Source: G020353115 sp964389685
GTDB taxonomy: Bacteria > Bacteroidota > Bacteroidia > Bacteroidales > VadinHA17
Reading direction: 5' to 3'
Length of the DNA: 33,402 nucleotides
Assembly (NCBI GenBank): GCA_964389685.1
Contig: CAYMFM010000043.1
Coordinates: 1 to 33,402 of the forward strand
Shown: positions 1 through 8,680 of the stretch, in pieces
Layout: the number at the start of each line of letters is the position of its first letter
How positions within the stretch are numbered: the stretch's first letter is position 1
Program-made: the position numbers and the translations under genes
Notes under the pieces: generated by a model
What the model saw: the letters and a program-made list of their open reading frames with translations, nothing else
Database searches by the model: none
Told to the model about the DNA's origin: nothing

Positions 1-5
1 TTAAA

Positions 6-1781
6 TCACTCTTCAGAATGCTTTTGAAGCACTTTCCGGTAAGCAGAAAAGATTCTTGATTTCGAGATAAAACCGATGTATTTATCTCCATCAAGAACGG
101 GCAGGTTCCATGCATTGCTCTCATTGAACTTCTCCATAACGGTTTCCATCGTATCCTCCAGCAGGACATAGGTTGGTGGGGAAACCATAAGGTCACGGAC
201 ATAGGTATCATTGTACATCTCCCGGTTAAACATGATGTCTCTGACGTGATCAAGAAGCACAACTCCAATCAAATGATTTTCTTCATCAATTACCGGAAAA
301 AGGTTTCTTTTCGATTTTGATATTCGTTTTACCAGCTCACCCAGTGTGTCATCCTGGTGAACGGTCTTCAGGTCTTTCTCAATCTCTCTGTCCCATTTCA
401 TCAGTGTCAAAATAGCCCTGTCTTTGTGGTGTGTAATCAGTTCGCCTCTTCTTGCAAGCCGCTTGGTATAGATGGAATGTGGTTCAAAATACATGATGGT
501 CATAAACGAAACGGTTGATGTTATGATCAGGGGTACAAGCAAACCATATCCACCGGTGATCTCTGCAATCAGGAATATGGCAGTCAGTGGTGCATGCATT
601 ACGCCCGCCATAAGACCTGCCATTCCTGCAAGCGTAAAGTTGCTTTCGGTAAGGCGTACTGTCTCCAAACCGTTTACGAGCCGGGCGAAAAAGAATCCTG
701 TAACGCCCCCCATGAACAGCGTGGGAGCAAAAATACCACCCACACCCCCTCCCCCGGTTGTTACTGACATGGCCAAAACCTTACATACCATGATCATGGC
801 AAGGTAACCCAGCAATAACCAGTAATTATCACGAAAAACATAGAAAAAGCTGTTCTCCACCACACTGGCTGTATCTCCATTCAGCAGGGCTGTTATGGTT
901 GTATAACCCTCTCCATACAGGGGAGGAAAAAGAAAAATCAGAATGCCCAGTGACACTCCTCCGAGAAGTAGTCTGATGTACTGGTTTTTCAGTTTCCCGA
1001 ACGAAGATTCGACGAACATGGTCATGCGGGTAAAATAGAGGGAAAGCAACCCGGCAAAGATCCCCAGGAGGATATAAAAGGGAATATTGTTCAGGATAAA
1101 CGGTTCGGTCAGGTGGTGGGAAAAAAGAACCTCTTTGCCCATCAGAAAGAAAGCGATGGTGGCTCCGGTAACAGAGGAGATCAAAAGGGGAACAATGGAT
1201 GAGATAGTAAGATCAAGCATCAGTACTTCAAGCGTGAAAACGATTCCGGCAATGGGAGCTTTGAAAATTCCCGCAATAGCTCCTGCCGCTCCACAACCTA
1301 CCAGCAGGGTTATCGATTTGTAATTGAGCCGCAAAAGCCTTCCAATGGTAGATCCGATGGACGCACCGGTCAGGACAATCGGAGCCTCTGAACCTACAGA
1401 CCCCCCAAACCCAATCGTAACCGTAGTAGCAAGAATAGACGAATAGTTGTTGTGTGGTTTCAGAATACTGTTCTTTTTTGAGATGGCATAGAGAATTCTC
1501 GCAACCCCGTGAGCAATGTTGTCTTTAACCACATAGCGGACAAACAGTACCGTAATCAGAATGCCAAACAACGGATAGGCCAGGTAGAGGTAGCTTTCTG
1601 ATTCGACATCAAATCCACGGGTTAGCAGGACTTGGGTATAATGTATCGTGTTTTTGAGCAGAACAGCTGCCAATCCACTGATGATCCCGACAACGAAACT
1701 CAGGATGTAGATCAATTGGCGCTGACTGATATGCTTTATACGCCAGATAAGGAACCGTGCCAGTAAACTCTTTTTTTCCAT
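6..1781 (-). CDS. ClC-family chloride channel/transporter with two C-terminal CBS domains (paralogue A)
   Basis: Inner-membrane voltage-gated-chloride-channel (ClC) family protein, 591 aa, complete. The N-terminal ~430 residues are the multi-helix ClC core, with a GSEAP filter loop (external gating Glu at about residue 132) and GGIFAP near residue 350. Residues ~455-585 form a CBS pair, which in this family usually binds adenine nucleotides. The first selectivity loop, GSGIP in classical ClCs, is degenerate here (AHGVAR, ~90-95). The internal proton-glutamate position of E. coli ClC (E203) aligns with Val186 (VFTLEV), as in channel-type ClCs. It has the same length and layout as the paralogue at 2442-4214, so the two look like an old tandem duplication now separated by a GxxExxY gene. 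Family assignment is secure; whether it is a channel or an exchanger, and its ion, are inference. Confidence 0.95.
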   Translation of the reverse strand: MEKKSLLARFLIWRIKHISQRQLIYILSFVVGIISGLAAVLLKNTIHYTQVLLTRGFDVESESYLYLAYPLFGILITVLFVRYVVKDNIAHGVARILYAISKKNSILKPHNNYSSILATTVTIGFGGSVGSEAPIVLTGASIGSTIGRLLRLNYKSITLLVGCGAAGAIAGIFKAPIAGIVFTLEVLMLDLTISSIVPLLISSVTGATIAFFLMGKEVLFSHHLTEPFILNNIPFYILLGIFAGLLSLYFTRMTMFVESSFGKLKNQYIRLLLGGVSLGILIFLFPPLYGEGYTTITALLNGDTASVVENSFFYVFRDNYWLLLGYLAMIMVCKVLAMSVTTGGGGVGGIFAPTLFMGGVTGFFFARLVNGLETVRLTESNFTLAGMAGLMAGVMHAPLTAIFLIAEITGGYGLLVPLIITSTVSFMTIMYFEPHSIYTKRLARRGELITHHKDRAILTLMKWDREIEKDLKTVHQDDTLGELVKRISKSKRNLFPVIDEENHLIGVVLLDHVRDIMFNREMYNDTYVRDLMVSPPTYVLLEDTMETVMEKFNESNAWNLPVLDGDKYIGFISKSRIFSAYRKVLQKHSEE

Positions 1782-1789
1782 ACCAGCCG

Positions 1790-1797
1790 CAAAAGTA
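1790..1797 (-). promoter_or_regulatory. Bacteroidota -7 element for ClC paralogue A
   Basis: On the minus strand the sequence reads TACTTTTG, an exact TAnnTTTG. It ends 8 nt before the ATG at 1781, so a transcript starting at the usual distance would have almost no leader. A TTTG lies upstream but about 24 nt away, slightly long for a -33 element. Confidence 0.55.
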
Positions 1798-1912
1798 ACA
1801 ATTTTAGCAGCGTAAAATGATCAAATAATGGGAATTTCATTTTGTGCGGGCTTTTCCCGTAGGTAGCATAGCCATACCCATGGTAGATCCCTTTGGGAGC
1901 GTTATTTTATTT

Positions 1913-1950
1913 CACGCAAAGAACGCAAAGGACTCGCAGAGAACACAAAG
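1913..1950. repeat. GCAAAG-rich repeat, left side of the GxxExxY gene
   Basis: The stretch begins CACGCAAAGAACGCAAAGG and repeats the GCAAAGRAC theme. A similar sequence in opposite orientation lies at 2387-2430 on the other side of the GxxExxY gene. Together they make an imperfect inverted pair around that gene. Confidence 0.6.
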
Positions 1951-1969
1951 AGAGTAAACTAAATGTCGA

Positions 1970-2347
1970 TTACAGGTTGTTTACAATTCTATGGATATTA
2001 TCTTTCAAGATTTTGCAGTTGAAATTAATCAATAAGCCCAGTTTCAAACCTGAAAGTTTCAGGTAGGTTAGGGTTTGTGCAAAATGAACAGGTGCTAATG
2101 CCTCCAGAGATTTTACTTCCACGATTACTTTCTCCTCAACCAATAAGTCAATTCGATACCCAACTTCTTGTTTTACATCTTTGTATATGAACGGCATCGG
2201 GACCTGTTGCCTGACTTTTAATCCAATCTGAGTTAAATCATAGGCAAGAGCATGTTCGTAGACTGATTCAAGCAAACCTGGACCAGTATTTTTGTGCATA
2301 TCAATTGCCACACCGATGATCTTATATGATATCTCATTTTCTGTCAT
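1970..2347 (-). CDS. GxxExxY protein (PD-(D/E)XK nuclease-like fold)
   Basis: 125-aa protein with the defining GLLESVY motif (Gly24, Glu27, Tyr30). It also has a nuclease-like core RIDLLVEEKVIVEVK, in which Asp67 and Glu77-x-Lys79 fit a PD-(D/E)XK active site. Length is normal for the family and the gene is complete. The biological role of GxxExxY proteins is not established; nuclease activity is suggested only by the fold motif. The gene stands alone between two ClC paralogues and is bracketed by inverted GCAAAG-rich repeats, which suggests it arrived as a unit. Confidence 0.9.
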   Translation of the reverse strand: MTENEISYKIIGVAIDMHKNTGPGLLESVYEHALAYDLTQIGLKVRQQVPMPFIYKDVKQEVGYRIDLLVEEKVIVEVKSLEALAPVHFAQTLTYLKLSGLKLGLLINFNCKILKDNIHRIVNNL

Positions 2348-2386
2348 ATTTTGGTTATTTCTTTATGGGCTTTGCATGTTTTTATT

Positions 2387-2430
2387 CTTTGCGGACTTTG
2401 TGTGTGTTTTTTCTTAGCGTGCTTTGCGTG
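2387..2430. repeat. CTTTGC-rich repeat, right side of the GxxExxY gene
   Basis: Contains CTTTGCGGACTTTGTGTG and GCTTTGCGTG, approximate reverse complements of the repeat at 1913-1950. The pair brackets the GxxExxY gene. Confidence 0.6.
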
Positions 2431-2441
2431 ATTGTTTTCTT

Positions 2442-4214
2442 TTATTCCTCTGAAAAATCGCGGATGATCGAGCGGTAGGTAGAAAAAACATTTGCCCGGG
2501 AGACAAATCCAACATACTTCCCATCTTTCAGCACCGGTAAGTTATAATGGGTAGATGTCTGGAATTTTTGAGCTACCTCTTCCATCGATTCATCCGGGGA
2601 AACCGACGGTTCGGGCATGAACATCAGGTCCCTGACCAATGTTTTGTTATACAACTCCTGTTTAAAAACAATGTGTCGGATATCGTTAACCCACACCACA
2701 CCCAGCAGTATTCCATCTTCATCAACAACCGGAAAGATATTTCGTACCGATTTAGAGATCACATTTACCAGCTCCCCCAGGGTTGCATCAGGACCGATCG
2801 TATTGAAGTTTCGTTCAATCAGTTTATCAACCTTCATGAGCGAAAGAGCAGCTTTATCCCTGTCGTGTGTCATCAGTTCCCCTCTTTTAGCCAGCTGTAT
2901 GGTATAGACAGAATTGGTTTCAAAGATCCGGATGGTGGCATAGGATACCGTAGCAGTGATCATTAGCGGCATAAACAGTCCATATCCTCCTGTCACTTCA
3001 GCAATCAGGAATATAGCGGTCAGGGGTGCATGGATCACTCCGGCAAGCAATCCGGCCATACCCACCAGGGCAAAATTACTTTCCGGAATATCAAATCCCA
3101 GTTGATTGCACACTTTTGCAAAAAATAATCCGGAATTGGCACCGAGAAAAAGAGTAGGGGCAAATATTCCACCCACGCCCCCGCTGCCGAACGTGACAGA
3201 AGTAGCCACCACTTTGAATAAGATAATAACCACCAGGATAATAAACATGGCAACAATATTATCCCGCTGACCATAATATAAGGAATAATCGAACAGGTAG
3301 GAGAAGTCTCCGTTCAGGCAGTTGTTTATAGCCTGGTATCCCTCCCCATACAGGGATGGTACAAAAAAGATCAGGACACCCAGTATCACACCACCCAGTA
3401 AGAGTTTATTATGCCAGGAATGTATTTTATCAAACAATCCTGTAACAAACATGTACATCCGTGTAAAATAGACCGATACCAATCCACAAAATACACCGAT
3501 AACGATGTAAAAGGGAATATTTCCCATCTGGAAAGTATGCTCCAGTTCGAACGAATACAAGACATCCTGACCCAGAAAGAAATAGGAAGTCAATGCACCC
3601 GTTGCCGAAGAGATCAATAAGGGGACTAAGGATGACATGGAGAGGTTCAACATGATCACCTCAAGGGCAAACACAATAGCAGCAATAGGGGCTTTAAAAA
3701 TGGCTGACATGGCACCTGCGGAAGCACATCCCAGCATCAGGATGATTTGCCTGTAATTCAAACGCAGCAGCCTCCCAAGGTTTGATCCTAAGGCAGCCCC
3801 GGTGGCAACAGTAGGCCCCTCCAGCCCAACAGAACCTCCAAATCCCACGGTCAATGCACTCGTAATAATGGATGAAAACAGGTTGTGAGGTTTTACCTTC
3901 CCGTTGGTTCGCGAAATAGCATACAGAACACCGGGGATCCCATGACCCACTGGCTGCCTGAGGATGAATTTAACAAACAGAACCGTGAGCAAAATACCAA
4001 CCGTTGGAAAAAGAAAATAAAAATAGTTATTGGCTTCCCTGTCAAAACCGCTGGTTAATAAGGATTGTATCAGGTGAACCGAGTTTTTTATGATCACAGC
4101 CCCAAAACCCGCAGAGAAACCAATAATAACACTCAGAATAAGAACAAATTGCCTGTCATTAATGTGTTTTGTTCTCCAACGGAAAAGCTTGATCAGTAAC
4201 CTGTTAATATGCAT
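2442..4214 (-). CDS. ClC-family chloride channel/transporter with two C-terminal CBS domains (paralogue B)
   Basis: 590-aa membrane protein of the ClC family, alignable end to end with the protein at 6-1781. The selectivity loop is GHGIP (~90-94), closer to the classical GSGIP than in paralogue A. The filter is GLEGP with gating Glu132, and GGIFAP is present. The proton-glutamate position is again Val (VFALEV, residue 186). The last ~135 residues are two CBS domains. The start is set by an ATG 7 nt after a -7 promoter element. Expected role: anion conduction or exchange across the inner membrane, tuned by nucleotide binding to CBS. The mechanism is inferred from motifs. Confidence 0.95.
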   Translation of the reverse strand: MHINRLLIKLFRWRTKHINDRQFVLILSVIIGFSAGFGAVIIKNSVHLIQSLLTSGFDREANNYFYFLFPTVGILLTVLFVKFILRQPVGHGIPGVLYAISRTNGKVKPHNLFSSIITSALTVGFGGSVGLEGPTVATGAALGSNLGRLLRLNYRQIILMLGCASAGAMSAIFKAPIAAIVFALEVIMLNLSMSSLVPLLISSATGALTSYFFLGQDVLYSFELEHTFQMGNIPFYIVIGVFCGLVSVYFTRMYMFVTGLFDKIHSWHNKLLLGGVILGVLIFFVPSLYGEGYQAINNCLNGDFSYLFDYSLYYGQRDNIVAMFIILVVIILFKVVATSVTFGSGGVGGIFAPTLFLGANSGLFFAKVCNQLGFDIPESNFALVGMAGLLAGVIHAPLTAIFLIAEVTGGYGLFMPLMITATVSYATIRIFETNSVYTIQLAKRGELMTHDRDKAALSLMKVDKLIERNFNTIGPDATLGELVNVISKSVRNIFPVVDEDGILLGVVWVNDIRHIVFKQELYNKTLVRDLMFMPEPSVSPDESMEEVAQKFQTSTHYNLPVLKDGKYVGFVSRANVFSTYRSIIRDFSEE

Positions 4215-4221
4215 AAGTTAA

Positions 4222-4229
4222 CAAAGATA
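4222..4229 (-). promoter_or_regulatory. Bacteroidota -7 element for ClC paralogue B
   Basis: The minus strand reads TATCTTTG, an exact TAnnTTTG, ending 7 nt before the ATG at 4214. This is the same near-leaderless arrangement as at paralogue A. No TTTG at a typical -33 distance is obvious. Confidence 0.5.
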
Positions 4230-4275
4230 ATACTTCCCTGATAATTCAGAAACGATGAGAAAGACTTATTTTTTT

Positions 4276-4283
4276 TAAGTTTG
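4276..4283 (+). promoter_or_regulatory. Bacteroidota -7 element upstream of the M16 operon
   Basis: TAAGTTTG matches TAnnTTTG exactly. It lies about 160 nt before the first M16 peptidase gene and diverges from the ClC B promoter. It would give a leader of roughly 150 nt. No clear -33 box. Confidence 0.4.
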
Positions 4284-4441
4284 TAATGGGTGAATTGGAA
4301 ATAGGACAGGCATCTGCCATGATACGTGAGATCCTGCCGGTAGCTGATATCATGCAAAACCTGCTGTCCGAATTCCACCAGGCAAAACGGGAGCTGCTCT
4401 CAATCTGATCTGTTCTGCAAAATCCATCAATACAATCCGCC

Positions 4442-5683
4442 ATGGTAGAACTGGAAAAATTCGAACTCGATAATGGACTGAAAGTAATCATCCATCCTGA
4501 TCCATCGACTCCCCTTGTTGCTCTAAATCTGCTTTATAATGTCGGGGCACGGGATGAACATCCTGAAAAAACCGGTTTTGCCCATCTGTTCGAACACCTT
4601 ATGTTTGGTGGTTCAATCCATATCCCAAACTACGACCAGCCCCTGCAGAATGCCGGCGGTGAAAATAATGCTTTTACCACCAACGACATCACCAATTACT
4701 ATCTAACCCTGCCAAAAGAGAATATTGAAACAGGATTCTGGCTCGAATCAGATCGGATGCTCTGTCTTGACTTCTCGCAGCACAACCTCGATCTCCAGAG
4801 ACACGTTGTAATCGAAGAGTATAAACAGCGTTACCTGAACCAACCCTATGGTGATGTCTGGCTATTGATGAGCCCCCTGGCATACAAACTCCATCCCTAC
4901 CGGTGGCCAACCATCGGTAAGAATATCCAACATATCGAAGAAGCGGCATTGGATGATGTAAAAAATTTCTTCTTTAACCATTATGCACCAAACAATGCAA
5001 TCCTGGTCATTGCAGGAAATATTGAAAGGAAGAAAGCACAGACCCTGACAAAACGATGGTTTTCCGGTATTGAAAAGAGAACAGTCCCTGAAAGAAACCT
5101 TCCCGAAGAACCGGTGCAGCGATCCGAAAGAAGAAAAACCGTTCAGCGTGATGTGCCTTACAATGCCATATACAAAGCTTTTCATATATGCCGGAGAAGC
5201 GATGCAGATTTTTACGCTTCAGATATCATTTCCGACATCCTTGCAAGTGGAAAATCATCAAGATTATACCAGCACCTTGTACAGGAACAAAGACTATTCA
5301 GTGAACTGAATGCTTACCTCACTGGAAATATTGATCCCGGATTATTTATTGTAGCAGGAAAACTGATAAAAGGAGTGGAAATGGAACGGGCAGAAACAGA
5401 GATCATAAAAGAACTGGAAAAACTGAAACATGATCCTGTACCTGAAAGAGAACTGAAAAAGGTGAAAAACAGAATTGAATTCACGCTGGTCCTTGAAGAG
5501 ACCAACATACTGAGTAAAGCGATAAGCCTTGCATTCCATGAATTGCTTGGAGATGCCGCGAATATCAATTCGGAAGTGCAAAAATACCGGAGTGTAAAAG
5601 GGGAACAAATTGCTAGCGTTGCCAGTGAACTGTTCGCTACGACCAATTGCTCAACATTATATTATAAAGCCAAAACCGGTTAA
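4442..5683 (+). CDS. M16-family zinc metallopeptidase, catalytic subunit
   Basis: 413-aa pitrilysin-family (M16) protein. The inverted zinc motif HLFEH is present at residues 48-52 (both His ligands and the catalytic Glu). The distal Glu ligand is expected in VVIEEY, about 75 residues on (Glu125/126), the usual spacing. No signal peptide is evident, so a cytoplasmic location or an unrecognised export route is possible. The next gene encodes an M16 homologue without HxxEH. Catalytic plus non-catalytic pairs of ~400-450 aa are a known M16B organisation that forms a heterodimeric peptide-degrading chamber. The start ATG at 4442 is the first in frame and gives the usual N-terminal strand (LDNGLKVI). 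Confidence 0.93.
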   Translation: MVELEKFELDNGLKVIIHPDPSTPLVALNLLYNVGARDEHPEKTGFAHLFEHLMFGGSIHIPNYDQPLQNAGGENNAFTTNDITNYYLTLPKENIETGFWLESDRMLCLDFSQHNLDLQRHVVIEEYKQRYLNQPYGDVWLLMSPLAYKLHPYRWPTIGKNIQHIEEAALDDVKNFFFNHYAPNNAILVIAGNIERKKAQTLTKRWFSGIEKRTVPERNLPEEPVQRSERRKTVQRDVPYNAIYKAFHICRRSDADFYASDIISDILASGKSSRLYQHLVQEQRLFSELNAYLTGNIDPGLFIVAGKLIKGVEMERAETEIIKELEKLKHDPVPERELKKVKNRIEFTLVLEETNILSKAISLAFHELLGDAANINSEVQKYRSVKGEQIASVASELFATTNCSTLYYKAKTG

Positions 5684-5750
5684 GAAATTTTGGATAACCT
5701 GGAGAAATATGATTCATGATAAATTAATAAAATCCGTAAGGGTCTGAGAA

Positions 5751-7040
5751 ATGATGCAAGCACCAAACCGGCAGAAAATTCCGCGGGTCGAACCGGTTGA
5801 AAAGATCGACTATGTCCGTGCAGAAAAAATGGTTCTCTCAAACGGTATCCCGCTCTATTTGATAACTGCAGGAACACAGGAAGTTGTAAGAATTGAGCTG
5901 CTGTTCAGAGCGGGAAGTTGCGTTGAACCTGCTCCATTAATTGCCTCCGCCTCCAATGCCATGCTGAACGAGGGTACTGAAAACAGGACAGCTGAAAGCA
6001 TTGCCGAATCATTTGAATACTATGGTGCCTATTTTCAATTAAATGCCGACAAAGACAACGGGACCATAGTGCTTTATACACTTTCAAAATACCTGGAACA
6101 GACACTTGAGATTGTCGCGGATATCCTTTTTCATTCCACATTCCCTGACAAAGAATTTCAAACCTATATCAGGAAGACAGAACAACAATTCATCGAGGAT
6201 CATGGGAAAGTCAAAATCATGGCGCGAACAGATTTCTTAAAGGCGATTTTCGGAAATGATCATCCCTATGGAAGGGAAATCGTCGTTGAGGATTTTCACA
6301 GGGTCACATCCCCCATGCTGGCTGACTTTTACCACCTGCATTACCGTAATCGTCCGTTCTGCATTATTGTTTCCGGTAAACTTTGGACCGGACTGGAGCG
6401 CCTCATCGATGATCATTTTGGGAAAAACAGGATAGAAGAGTACCACCTGTTCGAAAACAGAGCTGCATACGTACCGGAAAAGAATCCTGAAAAGCTGCTT
6501 ATTGAAAAGGAAAAGGTGTTCCAGTCTGCAATCCGGATCGGAAAAAGGCTCTTTAACAAGCACCATCCCGACTTTACAGCAATGCAAATTTTAAACACCA
6601 TACTGGGAGGATACTTCGGATCACGACTGATGAAAAACATACGGGAAAACAAAGGGTACACCTACGGTATCGGGTCCATGATCCTTTCCATGCACCATGC
6701 CGGCTATTTTGTGATCGCATCAGAAGTAGGTAAAGATGTATGCAAAGCTGCCCTTAAAGAGATCTATAAGGAAATTAAAATCCTGCGAGACACCATCATC
6801 CCGGAAGATGAACTGACAATTGTAAAACATTATCTTATGGGGGAATTGATCAGGATGTTTGACGGGCCGTTTGCCCTGGCGGAAAGTTTAAAAGCAGTCA
6901 TTGAATACGGATTGGATTATGACTATTATGACAAAACAATTGATACGATAAAAAATACCACAGCAAAACAGCTGCTCGATCTGGCAAACCAATATTTTGC
7001 ACCCGGAACATTTACTGAGATCGTTGCCGGGAAATACTAA
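5751..7040 (+). CDS. M16-family peptidase homologue, non-catalytic partner subunit
   Basis: 429-aa M16 protein in which the HxxEH motif is replaced (NAMLNEGT at the equivalent helix), so it cannot bind the catalytic zinc. It keeps the RENKGYTYGIGS segment, the Arg/Tyr pair that partner subunits contribute to substrate binding. It lies 67 bp after the catalytic subunit and 21 bp before the next gene, consistent with one operon. Two adjacent ATGs (5751, 5754) are possible starts. Function as the obligate partner of the preceding protein follows from known M16B heterodimers; it was not tested here. Confidence 0.92.
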   Translation: MMQAPNRQKIPRVEPVEKIDYVRAEKMVLSNGIPLYLITAGTQEVVRIELLFRAGSCVEPAPLIASASNAMLNEGTENRTAESIAESFEYYGAYFQLNADKDNGTIVLYTLSKYLEQTLEIVADILFHSTFPDKEFQTYIRKTEQQFIEDHGKVKIMARTDFLKAIFGNDHPYGREIVVEDFHRVTSPMLADFYHLHYRNRPFCIIVSGKLWTGLERLIDDHFGKNRIEEYHLFENRAAYVPEKNPEKLLIEKEKVFQSAIRIGKRLFNKHHPDFTAMQILNTILGGYFGSRLMKNIRENKGYTYGIGSMILSMHHAGYFVIASEVGKDVCKAALKEIYKEIKILRDTIIPEDELTIVKHYLMGELIRMFDGPFALAESLKAVIEYGLDYDYYDKTIDTIKNTTAKQLLDLANQYFAPGTFTEIVAGKY

Positions 7041-7061
7041 ACGATTGAAAACGGAGTTTCT

Positions 7062-8585
7062 ATGATGTATCCCGGGAAAATGATACTGCATAACATACAG
7101 CAAATTCTTTTACCGATCCTGCTCGGTTATCTGCTAACCGGTCCCGCTTATGGTCAGGACACGGAGAGACCGATTAGTCCGGATTTACAGATCGTTAGTG
7201 TTAATCCACTTACCGGTAATGCCTCGTTGGAGTGGGAATTAAGTCCCTCACTTGATGTTGAGGCGTACATCATCTACATCGATAGAAACAGCAGCTGGAT
7301 CTCCATCGATACCCTCTGGAACCCTTTTGCCACATCCTATGTCAATGCCTCTTCCAATGCCGATTTCTTCCCCGAATCGTATGTCATCGCAGCGTACGAT
7401 ACAGCCGGTAATCCAAGTCCGCTAACGGAACCCCATACAACCATGTTTACTGCACTCTTTTTTGACTCCTGCCTGATCCGTGTGAACCTGGACTGGACTC
7501 CCTACCTTGGATGGGATGAGGAGCTTGAGAATTATGAGGTCATCGTGAACATTGACGGTAACCCGGACAGCCTGTTACAAACCATTGAATCCGGCACAAC
7601 AAATTATATTCACCAGGGGATAGAATCCTATACTAACTATTGCTACCATATCCAGGCAAACCATAGCAACGGCAGGGTATCAACATCAAACAGGGTCTGT
7701 ACCTATACCCAGATGCCCAAAATCCCGGAGTACATTAATGCAGATTACGCAAGTGTGGAGAACGGGAACGAAATACATCTCTCATTTACCATCGACTCTC
7801 AATCTGAGATTTACACATTTCGGCTCTTTAAAGGAAATGATACCACGAACATCACAGAAATTGTTACCGAATTCAATAATCCGTCTACATGGAATATCAA
7901 GTATGTTGATACGATTGATAATCCTGCCCAACGATACTATTACCGGTTAAAAGCAATCAATGCCTGCGATAGTGTGGTTGCAGAATCGAATGTGGCAAGC
8001 AATATTGTACTGACGGTTAAAAACCAGGAAATAGTCAATGAATTAACCTGGCAATCTTACTATGACTGGTTGGATGAAGTTGAAACCTGTACTATTTATC
8101 GTTTGATCGGAGACTTCCTGCCAGAACTGGTTGCTTCTCTTCCCGGAACAGATACTACCTATCTCGATGATATTTCGGCTTTCCAGTATACAGCACCTTC
8201 TGGCAGGTTTTGTTATTATGTTGAAGCTCTGGAAGGGAGTCAAAATCCATTCGGTATTACCGGATCATCCAAATCAAACATTTCCTGCGGTGAGGTGCCG
8301 GTAAAAGTATTTGTCCCTAACGCATTTACACCCAATGCAGACAATAGAAATGATGTTTTCAAACCCATTCTGTCATTTACTCCAAACCAGTATCTGTTAA
8401 CCATACAGAATCGTTGGGGTAACCTCCTTTTTGAGTCTGTTGATCCCCTGAGAGGATGGGATGGGACAATAAACGGGGACAAACCGGCACCGGAGGGTAT
8501 TTATATCTATTTTCTCCACGTTGTAAGTGCTGAAGGTGAAATCATAGAGAAAAACGGGCATATAACCCTGATCTATCCAAAATAA
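7062..8585 (+). CDS. Secreted fibronectin-III-like protein with type IX secretion type B (CHU_C / gliding-motility) C-terminal domain
   Basis: 507 aa. The N-terminus carries a signal peptide (hydrophobic ILLPILLGYLL, likely cut after AYG); translation may start at the internal Met7. The middle contains several Ig/fibronectin-III-like beta modules with Trp/Tyr-rich strands. Residues ~417-507 are the gliding motility-associated C-terminal domain: VFVPNAFTPNADNRNDVF, then NRWGNLLFES and GWDG, ending in GHITLIYPK. That domain directs export through the type IX system and cell-surface attachment. It follows the M16 pair by 21 bp, so co-expression is likely. The ligand or substrate is unknown. Confidence 0.92.
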   Translation: MMYPGKMILHNIQQILLPILLGYLLTGPAYGQDTERPISPDLQIVSVNPLTGNASLEWELSPSLDVEAYIIYIDRNSSWISIDTLWNPFATSYVNASSNADFFPESYVIAAYDTAGNPSPLTEPHTTMFTALFFDSCLIRVNLDWTPYLGWDEELENYEVIVNIDGNPDSLLQTIESGTTNYIHQGIESYTNYCYHIQANHSNGRVSTSNRVCTYTQMPKIPEYINADYASVENGNEIHLSFTIDSQSEIYTFRLFKGNDTTNITEIVTEFNNPSTWNIKYVDTIDNPAQRYYYRLKAINACDSVVAESNVASNIVLTVKNQEIVNELTWQSYYDWLDEVETCTIYRLIGDFLPELVASLPGTDTTYLDDISAFQYTAPSGRFCYYVEALEGSQNPFGITGSSKSNISCGEVPVKVFVPNAFTPNADNRNDVFKPILSFTPNQYLLTIQNRWGNLLFESVDPLRGWDGTINGDKPAPEGIYIYFLHVVSAEGEIIEKNGHITLIYPK

Positions 8586-8633
8586 ATATTACATCCTGTG
8601 CGATCGGGAAGTCAATTGCGTTTCAAAATTCAT

Positions 8634-8641
8634 TAAATTTG
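8634..8641 (+). promoter_or_regulatory. Bacteroidota -7 element for the rel gene
   Basis: TAAATTTG matches TAnnTTTG exactly and lies 39 nt before the ATG at 8681, giving a leader of about 35 nt. The -33 box is not clear. Confidence 0.55.
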
Positions 8642-8680
8642 TGCATGGTTTTTCCATTAACCATTACCTTATAGTTGTAG

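Noticed and set aside
4286..4408. 40-codon ORF upstream of the M16 gene
   Set aside because: Its ATG lies 3 nt after the -7 promoter element, so it would not be on that transcript. A later in-frame Met at 4319 exists but has no ribosome-binding site or recognisable similarity.
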